A DNA stretch of 64,000 bases from an uncultured Bacteroidaceae bacterium (lineage in GTDB: Bacteria; Bacteroidota; Bacteroidia; Bacteroidales; Bacteroidaceae): positions 1-64,000 of the forward strand of contig CAJOJA010000005.1 in NCBI GenBank assembly GCA_905234735.1. The letters are read 5' to 3'. Of the stretch, positions 53,211-60,481 are shown in pieces. A program made the position numbers and the translations under genes. The first letter of the stretch is position 1; each line of letters begins with the position of its first letter. The notes under the pieces are model-generated. The model ran no database searches. It saw only the letters and a program-made list of their open reading frames with translations, and was not told where the DNA came from.

Positions 53211-53312
53211 AGGAAAAGAATTGAGCCTGCAAAATATTGTGGGAAATTTGTGCCTCTCGCGCAGAGTTTTGCGGGGGGACGGAGGCGAAGACACAGGATT
53301 GGCTATAGCACC

Positions 53313-53350
53313 GACACAGGCGGCCGTCTCGGAGGACTGCCGCCTGTGTC
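53313..53350 (-). terminator. Hairpin with 14-nt loop downstream of the second 57-aa peptide gene
   Basis: GACACAGGCGGC (53313-53324) pairs perfectly with GCCGCCTGTGTC (53339-53350), a 12-bp stem with a 14-nt loop. No U run follows on the minus strand. Position and loop size match the hairpin at 49150-49183 although the stem sequence is different. Confidence 0.65.
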
Positions 53351-53394
53351 TTATCTGTTTGTCGTTAACTAGTTGTTAACGAAGAGGTTGTTGC

Positions 53395-53568
53395 TTAGAA
53401 CTCCCAGAGGTTGTCCTTGGGTGCCCAGCCGCCGTCGGCTTCCTCTGCTTCGTCTGAATTATATTCCGAATGGTCTACGGTGTTCAGTTTCAGCGAACCC
53501 ACAAGGATGGAAGTTTCTACTTCTGCGGTTTCTACCATCAACTGTGGCTGCAAATATATCTTTTTCAT
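53395..53568 (-). CDS. 57-aa acidic peptide of the secreted-protein/peptide pair, copy 2
   Basis: A 57-residue ORF starting MKKIYLQPQLMVETAEVETS and ending with EADGGWAPKDNLWEF. Same length, start pattern and ExDGGWxxxDN motif as copy 1, with little identity elsewhere, so the conserved positions are probably functional. Acidic, with no signal peptide. It follows the 1041-aa gene by 19 nt, with AGGAGG (in 53577-53585) 8 nt before the ATG. Possible roles are an assembly chaperone, regulator, secreted peptide or modified peptide precursor. I cannot choose among these. Confidence 0.75.
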   Translation of the reverse strand: MKKIYLQPQLMVETAEVETSILVGSLKLNTVDHSEYNSDEAEEADGGWAPKDNLWEF

Positions 53569-53576
53569 ATTATGTT

Positions 53577-53585
53577 CCTCCTTTT
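53577..53585 (-). promoter_or_regulatory. Strong Shine-Dalgarno site of the copy-2 peptide
   Basis: AAAAGGAGG on the minus strand, 8 nt from the ATG, the same spacing as in copy 1. Confidence 0.75.
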
Positions 53586-53587
53586 AT

Positions 53588-56500
53588 TTACTTAATAACA
53601 GTTTTTTTACCGTTCACGATGTAGATGCCCTTCTGGGCCTTACCTACGCGCTGACCATTGAGGTTGAAGATGGAGTTCATTGTCTCATTTTCTCCATTTC
53701 TCATATTCTCAATGCCGTCCGTCTCGCCCCAGTTGATGGCGAAGCCCTTAATGCCCGGATTAGCCAAAGCATCGTAGTATGCACGGTTTGCGCCCAAAGT
53801 ATGAGCCCATTCGTTATAGAAACCTACCCCTTCACCGAGACTACCCAGAACATAGTAGTTATTGTATTCGGGGGCTTCTTCATCAATGTCTATTGCGAAG
53901 TAAGTTCCCGTGAGGACACAATCTAACTTTATACCACCATTGAATGCTTCACCTGTGTTGATGGTCGCAGTAGCCGTGGGGTTATCTCCCTTCAGCAGGA
54001 CGGGGGTGCCAGCAGGAACTTCATCTACCTTTGTGGGAGTCAACCAGTCACCCTTATCGCTTTTAGCAAGCGTGTAAGCGTCAGCACCTGTGATGGTCAC
54101 GTCGAAAGGAACGCAGAGGGTTGCATAGCATTTGCCATCACCACCATCGTGGAGGGTAACAGTTAGGTCTGTTACTTTTTCGACAACCCACTGGGCGGCA
54201 TCAATTGTTGCATCTGTACCACCAATCACCGAATTATCAGAAGTATCGACGGTATAGATACCTTTCATCAAGTAAGACGAATAACTGCCTTCTCCATTAC
54301 CATAGCAGATTGCAAAAGCAACCTGGTCATCAGCATTTCCAGGGAACCAGTGTACGTATTTATCAGGAATAGTGGTAAGATATCCCAAGCCTGCACCGTA
54401 CTCCTTGTCTGCAATAGTCCAACCGAAGCCATAGCCTTGGTTGTACATATAGAGATTACCACCGTTTTCAACAAGAGCAATAACCGTTTCTACCGTATTT
54501 GCATCACCATCAGCAAAGACGGCCTTTGTATTGTTTGCATAGCCTGTAACTGCTGTACCTCTAAGATACTTGTCAGTGGAGATGTTTTTCAGGCGATAGT
54601 AACCTGGAGCAGGTGTAACAATCTCTATAATTCCAGCATAACTCATCAGTGCATCATAGTCTGCTTTATAATTGGCTGTGTTGCTATTCTGAAGGTCAGT
54701 CCCCACTTCAGACAATTTGGCTGTTATTACATCATTGGTTGCAACACTTGTATTGGTTGAATTAAACTTACCATAACCTGTGCCATAGGGACGTTCACTC
54801 ATTGCAACATAAAGAGCTTCAAGCACACCTTCGTCAGTGGCAGCGACGATGGTGGAACCGGCATCATTGTGAACGTCTGTCCATTCTGATAGGCTACAGG
54901 TGCGCAGGAAGTTTTTACCATTGTCATGATGGAAATAGATATTGGGATTCTCTCTCATACGCAGTACAATACCACCCGAGTTTTTATCTATGTTCCAATA
55001 TTGATTGGTAAAGTCTGCATTCGCTACGAAGCCGATGTTATTATTACCATGATTACTACCTGTGACAACGCTCGTGTATGTTAGATAATTATCCACACCC
55101 TTAGTCTTGTTAATCACCTTAAAACCAGCATAGGGTTCACCAATGAATGCCCAAGAAGCATCGGGGTTAAATGGTTCACTTGTCTCCTGCAATGTAACTT
55201 CGCCCGTAGCATCAGACTTATAAACCAGATATTTGCTGCGGATATTCAGATTGTAGTAGTATGGATTAGAGGCATCTGCAGTATAGCGTACAAGTGGAGT
55301 CTCCTTCGGTGTCGCTTTGAAGACAACTTCGGTGTTACCAGTAGTATTGATGGTAACATCTACGCTATTATAGGTATAGAAATTGGTCAACTGATATTCA
55401 GCAGGCAGGGTTGTAAAAGTTGTACCAAGCTCGGTTCCGACAGGATCGGAAGTGAAAAGGGTATTATTGTAGCCATCCTGCACAACGTAAGTAACAGTAT
55501 ATGAGGGATGGAAATATGCATCAAGAGCGGCAAGAGCATCTTTGGCGTCGAATGAAGTAGCCTCCTCTATTAGGGCAACATTACCATTGTCGTTTGCATA
55601 TTGATAATTATATACATTTGGATTAACTGACGGGTGAATACCATAATACTTTTTCTCTATGGTCATCAATATTGGTGACATAGTAGCATCACTTGCCGTA
55701 GAGGCCGTAAATGTCACAGGGCTGCTTTCTACATTACTCGTTACCCCCGCTGTAAGTGAAAGTTTTGTTCCATTTATATATACAAACTTACTTTCGCTGA
55801 CGCTGTACAGATATACATTACCTTCGTAGGTGATGAAAGCAAACTGCTGCTTAGTGTCATCTTTGCTGAACTGCAGATTCAATCCATTAGCATTCGTTGA
55901 ATTTACTTCCGTAGCTCCACTGGCAACAGCCCAAGCACCGCGATTGTTTCTTATTGTGTAACATTTGTCATTGCTCAAACCATTCAAAGCAATAACAACA
56001 CCTGACTTTAAAGTGCGAGTCACCTTGATTGTACAATCTGAATCACTAATTGTTCCCTCGGTCAAATAGTCATAATATGTATAATTGCTAATGCCTGATG
56101 GAATGCTGACAGCGCTATTCTTTTCCTGAGAGACAACGGTATTGCTAACCAAAGTCTCTCCATCAGATTCGTATAGAGCATAAGTGACGAGTACGGGATC
56201 TTCTACTAGCGTAAGAGTCAAAGACCTAACTGCCAACCAATTGACAGTAGAACTAACACTGTTTATCGTGAACGTGAAAGTGGAAGCATTCACGCTTAAG
56301 TCATTATAAACCTTAGCAGAAGCCCCAGTAACACGGGTCGTTTCACCATTTACCGTAACATCATAAGAATTATTGGAAGAAATGGCCTGAACGGTCATTG
56401 AAATCGTTGAGATTTGATAGCCATCAGGTGCAGTAATTGTGACGCTCTCATCTGTCTGAACTGCTGAATTCTTTATACCTAGGCAATAAGTAGACCACCA

Positions 56501-56713
56501 TGTTGCACGATCGATGATAGGAGCAGATAAAACCACCCCTGCCAAGCCCGATGCGGCATTGGAGGTAAAGGTCTGTGGGGATACACCAGTGTTACGAGTT
56601 CCATACGTGTCATAAGGCGCTTTAATACCATCCACAAGAGTGATAGTCACTGCTGCCCACGCACCGCTCACTCCCGTCAGCAATGCGCATAAGAAAAGTA
56701 GTAGTTTTCTCAT
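53588..56713 (-). CDS. Giant secreted modular protein, copy 2, with sorting tail
   Basis: A 1041-residue exported protein, paralogous to copy 1. The first 20 residues and the last 45 (from GETDGIENMRNGENETM) are nearly identical to copy 1, while the middle differs. Modules include DRATWWSTYCLGIKNSAVQ, a ricin-like unit (LSNDKCYTIRNNRGAWAVASG), NLNIRSKYLVYKSDATGEV and the shared last module (PGYYRLKNISTDKYLRGTAV) followed by LHDGGDGKCYATLCVPFDV. No catalytic motif is visible. It likely binds glycans at the cell surface after type IX secretion. The leader holds a HEPN remnant, and the nearest promoter box is at 57004-57011. Confidence 0.75.
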   Translation of the reverse strand: MRKLLLFLCALLTGVSGAWAAVTITLVDGIKAPYDTYGTRNTGVSPQTFTSNAASGLAGVVLSAPIIDRATWWSTYCLGIKNSAVQTDESVTITAPDGYQISTISMTVQAISSNNSYDVTVNGETTRVTGASAKVYNDLSVNASTFTFTINSVSSTVNWLAVRSLTLTLVEDPVLVTYALYESDGETLVSNTVVSQEKNSAVSIPSGISNYTYYDYLTEGTISDSDCTIKVTRTLKSGVVIALNGLSNDKCYTIRNNRGAWAVASGATEVNSTNANGLNLQFSKDDTKQQFAFITYEGNVYLYSVSESKFVYINGTKLSLTAGVTSNVESSPVTFTASTASDATMSPILMTIEKKYYGIHPSVNPNVYNYQYANDNGNVALIEEATSFDAKDALAALDAYFHPSYTVTYVVQDGYNNTLFTSDPVGTELGTTFTTLPAEYQLTNFYTYNSVDVTINTTGNTEVVFKATPKETPLVRYTADASNPYYYNLNIRSKYLVYKSDATGEVTLQETSEPFNPDASWAFIGEPYAGFKVINKTKGVDNYLTYTSVVTGSNHGNNNIGFVANADFTNQYWNIDKNSGGIVLRMRENPNIYFHHDNGKNFLRTCSLSEWTDVHNDAGSTIVAATDEGVLEALYVAMSERPYGTGYGKFNSTNTSVATNDVITAKLSEVGTDLQNSNTANYKADYDALMSYAGIIEIVTPAPGYYRLKNISTDKYLRGTAVTGYANNTKAVFADGDANTVETVIALVENGGNLYMYNQGYGFGWTIADKEYGAGLGYLTTIPDKYVHWFPGNADDQVAFAICYGNGEGSYSSYLMKGIYTVDTSDNSVIGGTDATIDAAQWVVEKVTDLTVTLHDGGDGKCYATLCVPFDVTITGADAYTLAKSDKGDWLTPTKVDEVPAGTPVLLKGDNPTATATINTGEAFNGGIKLDCVLTGTYFAIDIDEEAPEYNNYYVLGSLGEGVGFYNEWAHTLGANRAYYDALANPGIKGFAINWGETDGIENMRNGENETMNSIFNLNGQRVGKAQKGIYIVNGKKTVIK
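53679..53710 (-). repeat. 8-bp tandem repeat, four units, before the copy-2 sorting tail
   Basis: Minus-strand units GAGAATAT, GAGAAATG, GAGAAAAT and GAGACAAT, at the same position as in copy 1 with one base change. Confidence 0.8.
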
Positions 56714-56740
56714 TGTAATAAAATTGGTTTGTTAATAAAT

Positions 56741-56983
56741 TTATAATTTTAATGTTATCAGTTGTCTCTTGTGCTCCAACAGTCTTTGCGTCGGATCAAA
56801 TAGAGGGGTTATCCGTTCTTCCCTCCAATCAAAGAGGTCATCATAGTCTCCGGTGTTTCGCATTCCCTCGAGCTTAGATATTAAGCGTCCTTCATCAGGA
56901 CAGAGCAGGCCTCTCGTAACAAAATGCAGCCCAATGGCACGCACTGCACCTGCATGACTCTTGAAGTGTATACTCCTATCCAA
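56741..56983 (-). pseudogene. Truncated HEPN-domain gene
   Basis: The readable part is about 80 residues and matches the C-terminal two thirds of a HEPN domain: HFKSHAGAVRAIGLHFVTRG, then RLISKLEGMRNTGDYDDLFDW. The RNase motif Rx4H is intact (RAIGLH). The N-terminal helices, about 40-50 residues, are missing. In frame upstream there is only a TTG (56981-56983) after a promoter box at 57004-57011; a longer frame to 57208 reads through the palindrome array and does not look like HEPN. No partner MNT nucleotidyltransferase is present. Probably a decayed toxin gene, though a short expressed protein is possible. Confidence 0.6.
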
Positions 56984-57003
56984 CTTTACATCACTTACGT
57001 CTG

Positions 57004-57011
57004 CAAAGATA
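57004..57011 (-). promoter_or_regulatory. Minus-strand promoter box upstream of the HEPN remnant and copy 2
   Basis: CAAAGATA reads TATCTTTG on the minus strand. It is the nearest canonical box for both the HEPN remnant and the 1041-aa gene; the latter would have a leader of about 290 nt. Confidence 0.55.
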
Positions 57012-57066
57012 CGAAAAAGGTTTAAACCTACAAAAGGAATGGTAAAATTTTGTGGTGCAGAGATTT

Positions 57067-57154
57067 GTTCCACGTATGGAACGAACTTTTCCCACGCATG
57101 GGAAGAGCTTTTCCCACACGTGAGAAAAGCTTGTGTCACGCGTGACACAAGCCC
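57067..57154. repeat. Array of four 22-bp palindromic units with co-varying arms
   Basis: Units start at 57067, 57089, 57111 and 57133. Each has a 5-bp arm, a 6-bp core, the complementary arm and a 6-bp linker. Arms are GTTCC/GGAAC, TTCCC/GGGAA, TTCCC/GAGAA (one mismatch) and GTGTC/GACAC. Cores are ACGTAT, ACGCAT, ACACGT and ACGCGT. Linkers are GAACTT, GAGCTT, AAGCTT and AAGCCC. The fourth unit extends into a perfect 24-bp palindrome (57129-57152). The arms differ between units yet stay complementary. There are no spacers, so it is not CRISPR. Confidence 0.85.
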
Positions 57155-57217
57155 AAGCTTTCCGAAGCATCGCGGGCTGGTAAGGGATACGGAAGATTTG
57201 CGGTGCATTTATATAGC

Positions 57218-57275
57218 AAATCATCCACACCTATCCTTCTGTAAATCAATACAGAGCGGAAGATATGGATGATTT
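57218..57275 (-). terminator. Compound hairpin after rubrerythrin
   Basis: AAATCATCCA (57218-57227) pairs with TGGATGATTT (57266-57275); inside lie an imperfect ATCCTTC/GAAGAT helix and TCTGTA/TACAGA with loop AATCAA. It begins 17 nt after the rubrerythrin stop on the minus strand. Likely a terminator or a 3' stability structure. Confidence 0.5.
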
Positions 57276-57291
57276 TTGGGAAAAGTAAAAT

Positions 57292-57849
57292 TTACTTGAA
57301 GTAGCGCTTCAGCAGACCTGCAAAGCCGGCACCATGACGGGCCTCGTCCTTGGCCATTTCGTGAACGGTGTCGTGGATGGCATCGAAACCGGCAGCCTTG
57401 GCTTCCTTGGCAATGCGGAACTTGTCCTCGCAAGCACCAGCCTCGGCAGCAGCACGCTTCTCCAGGTTGGTCTTGGTGTCGTCCCATACGCACTCGCCCA
57501 GCAGTTCAGCGAAACGGGAGGCGTGGTCGGCTTCCTCAAAGGCATAGCGCTTGAAGGCCTCGGCAATCTCGGGATAGCCCTCGCGGTCGGCCTGACGGGC
57601 CATGGCCAGATACATGCCCACTTCGCTGCACTCGCCGTTGAAATGGTTGCGCAGGTCGTTAATCATCTCCTCGGAGACACCCTCGGGCTTGCCGTCGCCA
57701 ATGCGGTGAACGGTGGCATAGGTGGTCTCGCCCTCGTCCTTCAGTTCAGAGAACTTGCTGGCAGGAGCCTTGCAGATGGGGCAGCGCTCGGGTGCCTCGG
57801 GACCTTCGTGAATGTAGCCGCAAACGGCGCAAATGAATTTCTTGCTCAT
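57292..57849 (-). CDS. Rubrerythrin with N-terminal rubredoxin domain (reverse type)
   Basis: A 185-residue non-haem di-iron peroxidase. Residues 1-36 form a rubredoxin-like iron site (CAVCGY ... CPICKAP), and residues about 50-185 a four-helix ferritin-like domain with [32 protein letters not shown] and [13 protein letters not shown] providing the di-iron Glu/His ligands. The rubredoxin domain precedes the di-iron domain, as in 'reverse' rubrerythrins. It detoxifies H2O2 in anaerobes in the cytoplasm. Promoter box TATTTTTG on the minus strand at 57890-57897. Confidence 0.9.
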   Translation of the reverse strand: MSKKFICAVCGYIHEGPEAPERCPICKAPASKFSELKDEGETTYATVHRIGDGKPEGVSEEMINDLRNHFNGECSEVGMYLAMARQADREGYPEIAEAFKRYAFEEADHASRFAELLGECVWDDTKTNLEKRAAAEAGACEDKFRIAKEAKAAGFDAIHDTVHEMAKDEARHGAGFAGLLKRYFK

Positions 57850-57889
57850 AATTGTTGGTTTTTAAGGGTTAATAATAAGATTTTCTGCA

Positions 57890-57948
57890 CAAAAATAATA
57901 AATATTCTACAAATCTCCATGCTATTTGAGTTTTTTTTTTTAATTTTG
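57890..57948. promoter_or_regulatory. Divergent promoters, rubrerythrin / tRNA-Gly
   Basis: TATTTTTG on the minus strand (57890-57897) faces rubrerythrin. TAATTTTG on the plus strand (57941-57948), after a long T run, faces the tRNA, which starts 17 nt later. Confidence 0.7.
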
Positions 57949-57964
57949 CAGTCGAAAACACTTT

Positions 57965-58037
57965 GCGATAGTAGCTCAGTTGGTAGAGCATTGGCTTCCC
58001 AAGCCGAGGGTCGCGGGTTCGAGTCCCGTCTGTCGCT
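57965..58037 (+). tRNA. tRNA-Gly (anticodon CCC)
   Basis: A complete 73-nt cloverleaf. The acceptor stem is GCGATAG with CTGTCGC (one G-U pair), followed by the D arm GCTC...GAGC, the anticodon stem around the loop TTCCCAA (anticodon CCC), and the T arm GCGGG-TTCGAGT-CCCGT. CCA is not encoded. The nadE ATG follows 29 nt later, after a T run that may act as terminator. Confidence 0.95.
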
Positions 58038-58066
58038 CCCTTTTTTTTTATTATATACTGGAACTG

Positions 58067-59995
58067 ATGAACTACGGATTTGTGAAAGTAGCTGCAGCCG
58101 TACCCAGCACAAAGGTAGGCAATCCCAAGTACAATGTGGAACAGATAGAGAGCCTGATTCTGCAGGCCAACAGTCAAGGGGTGGAAATAGTGGTCTTCCC
58201 CGAACTGTCGCTGACGTCGTACTCCTGTGGCGACCTGTTCTTCCAGCAGCTGTTGCTGGACGAGGCCGAGATGGGGCTGATTAATCTGATGAACTTCATG
58301 CGCTCGATGAACATCATCACCATCGTGGGCATGCCCATATCGTACCAGGGAGGACTGATGAACTGCGCAGCCGTAGTGCAGAAGGGGCGCATACTGGGCC
58401 TGGTGCCCAAGACCTTCGTGCCGAACTACAAGGAGTTCTACGAACGCCGCTGGTTCCTGGGAGCCAACGAGGTGCCCGAAGGCCATGTGCTGGTCTGCGG
58501 TCAACAGGTGCTGCTGTCGCCCCATCAGATATTCAAGACCTTGAGCTGTCGATTCGGCATCGAGCTGTGCGAGGACGTCTGGGCTCCCATACCCCCTTCG
58601 AGCACGCTGGCCCTGCGTGGAGCTGAACTCATCTTCAACCTGAGCGCGTCGACGGACGCCGTAGGCAAGGACGAATATCTGGAACGCCTCATCGCACAAC
58701 AGAGCGCACGCCTGCTGTCGGGCTACGTCTATGCCAGCTGTGGATTCGGAGAGAGCACGCAGGACGTGGTCTTCAGCGGCAAGGCCTTCATCTACGAGAA
58801 CGGCCGACTGCTGAACAAGGGCGAACGATACAGCTTGGACGAGCAACTGGTGACAAGCGAGATAGACGTTGAGTACCTGCGCGCCGAACGCCGCCGCAAC
58901 ACCACCTTCAACGCCAACGCCGCCCTGCTGAAGGACGTCGTCATGCACACATCCGAGGCAGCCAGCGTGATGCCGGAGAAGCAGGAGCTCAAGCGTAACG
59001 TTGACCCACACCCCTTCATCCCCGCCGACGATGCCGCACGCGACCAACGCTGCGAGGATATCTTCGCCATACAGTCCGAGGGACTGGCCAAGCGCATCAT
59101 GCACACGAACAGCGAGACCGTCGTCCTGGGCATTTCGGGCGGATTGGACTCGACGCTGGCACTGCTCGTCTGCGCGCGCACCTTCGACCGCCTGGGCAAG
59201 AGCCGAAGGGGCATCATCGGCATCACCATGCCCGGCTTCGGCACCTCCGACCGCACCTACACCAACGCCATCCGACTGATGCAGCAGATGGGCATCACAA
59301 TACGCGAAATCAGCATCAAGGACGCCTGCCTGCAGCATTTCAAGGACATCGGCCACGACCCCGACGTGCACGACGTAACCTACGAGAACAGTCAGGCACG
59401 CGAGCGCACGCAGATACTCATGGATGCTGCCAACCAAATGAACGGACTGGTAGTGGGCACGGGCGACCTCTCGGAACTGGCCCTGGGATGGGCCACATAC
59501 AACGGCGACCACATGTCGATGTACGCCGTAAACGCCTCCGTGCCCAAGACACTGATTCAGCACATCGTGCGCTGGGCGGCCTATCACACCGAGGAAGAGA
59601 CCACACGAGACACGCTACTGGATATCCTGGGCACCCCCATCAGCCCCGAACTCATCCCAGCCGACGAACAGGGCAACATCAAGCAGAAGACCGAGGACCT
59701 CGTGGGCCCATACGAGCTACACGACTTCTTCCTCTACCATACGGTTCGAAACGGGTTCCACCCGCGCAAGGTCTACCTGCTGGCCGTCAAGGCTTTTGCC
59801 AACATCTATTCGGAAGAAACCATAAAGCACTGGATCAGCATATTCTACCGTCGCTTCTTCAATCAGCAGTTCAAGCGTTCGTGCATGCCCGACGGTCCCA
59901 AGGTGGGCAGCATAGCCCTGAGTCCGCGAGGCGACTGGCGAATGCCCAGCGATGCCTCGTCCGAGGCCTGGTTGGAGGAGTGCAAGACACTCTGA
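58067..59995 (+). CDS. nadE: Glutamine-hydrolysing NAD+ synthetase
   Basis: A 642-residue two-domain enzyme. The N-terminal glutaminase (nitrilase fold) has Glu in VVFPELSLTSYSCGDLF, Lys in VPKTFVPNYKEFYE and Cys in GIELCEDVWAPIPPSS. The C-terminal synthetase has the ATP-pyrophosphatase loop LGISGGLDSTLALLV and GTGDLSELALGW. It amidates nicotinic acid adenine dinucleotide to NAD+ using glutamine. ATG 58067 is used because the longer frame runs back through the tRNA. A 572-aa antisense frame is an artefact of codon bias. Confidence 0.95.
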   Translation: MNYGFVKVAAAVPSTKVGNPKYNVEQIESLILQANSQGVEIVVFPELSLTSYSCGDLFFQQLLLDEAEMGLINLMNFMRSMNIITIVGMPISYQGGLMNCAAVVQKGRILGLVPKTFVPNYKEFYERRWFLGANEVPEGHVLVCGQQVLLSPHQIFKTLSCRFGIELCEDVWAPIPPSSTLALRGAELIFNLSASTDAVGKDEYLERLIAQQSARLLSGYVYASCGFGESTQDVVFSGKAFIYENGRLLNKGERYSLDEQLVTSEIDVEYLRAERRRNTTFNANAALLKDVVMHTSEAASVMPEKQELKRNVDPHPFIPADDAARDQRCEDIFAIQSEGLAKRIMHTNSETVVLGISGGLDSTLALLVCARTFDRLGKSRRGIIGITMPGFGTSDRTYTNAIRLMQQMGITIREISIKDACLQHFKDIGHDPDVHDVTYENSQARERTQILMDAANQMNGLVVGTGDLSELALGWATYNGDHMSMYAVNASVPKTLIQHIVRWAAYHTEEETTRDTLLDILGTPISPELIPADEQGNIKQKTEDLVGPYELHDFFLYHTVRNGFHPRKVYLLAVKAFANIYSEETIKHWISIFYRRFFNQQFKRSCMPDGPKVGSIALSPRGDWRMPSDASSEAWLEECKTL

Positions 59996-60082
59996 ATAGG
60001 AGCAACGTGGAAAAATAAGACTTTTTTACCGCTTTTTTGCAAAAAAAGACACTTTATTGTTTGCAGGAAACAGAAAAAACAC

Positions 60083-60090
60083 TAACTTTG
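60083..60090 (+). promoter_or_regulatory. Promoter box of the HU gene
   Basis: TAACTTTG, 39 nt before the HU ATG at 60129. Confidence 0.65.
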
Positions 60091-60128
60091 TGGTGTCTAA
60101 CCATTAACGAAACTTAAAATACACAGCT

Positions 60129-60404
60129 ATGACAAAGCAAGAATTAACTAAAGAGATTGCAAAGAAGACTGGTGTAGACCAGCCGACAGTAATGGCATGT
60201 GTAGAGGGTATGATGGCAACCATCAAGGAAAGTCTGGTGAATGAGGAGGCTGTCTACTTGCGTGGATTCGGAAGCTTTATCCTGAAGAAGCGCGCAGAGA
60301 AGACCGCCCGCAACATCTCAAAAAACACCACTCTCATCATTCCCGCACACAACATCCCTGCCTTCAAGCCCTGCAAGGACTTCCTGGTTCTGGTTAAAAA
60401 GTAA
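60129..60404 (+). CDS. HU-family DNA-binding protein
   Basis: A 91-residue basic histone-like protein. The start TKQELTKEIAKKTGVDQPTV and the YLRGFGSFILKKRAEKTARN stretch, with the beta-arm (ISKNTTLIIPAHNIPAFKP), are the HU/IHF pattern. It bends and compacts DNA. The C-terminal KPCKDFLVLVKK replaces the usual KxxKxL end but length is normal. Strong own promoter; a hairpin (60429-60464) follows. Confidence 0.9.
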   Translation: MTKQELTKEIAKKTGVDQPTVMACVEGMMATIKESLVNEEAVYLRGFGSFILKKRAEKTARNISKNTTLIIPAHNIPAFKPCKDFLVLVKK

Positions 60405-60428
60405 CATCCGTCAACGCCACGGAGAACT

Positions 60429-60464
60429 GTCAGCCCTGGCCCGACACATAGGACCAGGGCTGAC
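60429..60464 (+). terminator. Hairpin with 14-nt loop after HU
   Basis: GTCAGCCCTGG (60429-60439) pairs with CCAGGGCTGAC (60454-60464), an 11-bp perfect stem with a 14-nt loop, followed by TCTCT but no U run. Geometry matches the hairpins at 49150-49183 and 53313-53350. Confidence 0.6.
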
Positions 60465-60481
60465 TCTCTACCTAGAAAACC

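Larger units (their letters stand above)
53113..53394. other. Intergenic leader and 3' hairpin between the two tandem units
   Basis: These 282 bp contain the A/T-rich leader of copy 1 (with TTTATTAACC before the ATG), its TATATTTG box (53203-53210), the word TTGAGCCTGCAAA (53221-53233, also at 28561-28573) and the hairpin 53313-53350. No gene is visible. Confidence 0.7.

Noticed and set aside
57067..57154. CRISPR array
   Set aside because: Units are contiguous 22-bp palindromes with no unique spacers and no cas genes nearby.
56984..57208. N-terminal extension of the HEPN ORF
   Set aside because: It translates the palindrome array and bears no HEPN similarity; a promoter box lies inside it.
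57965..58066. Longer nadE start running through the tRNA
   Set aside because: The upstream frame is the tRNA gene itself; the family N terminus begins at 58067.
57869..59587. 572-aa minus-strand frame over nadE and the tRNA
   Set aside because: It crosses the tRNA and is antisense to a strongly conserved NAD synthetase; codon-bias artefact.
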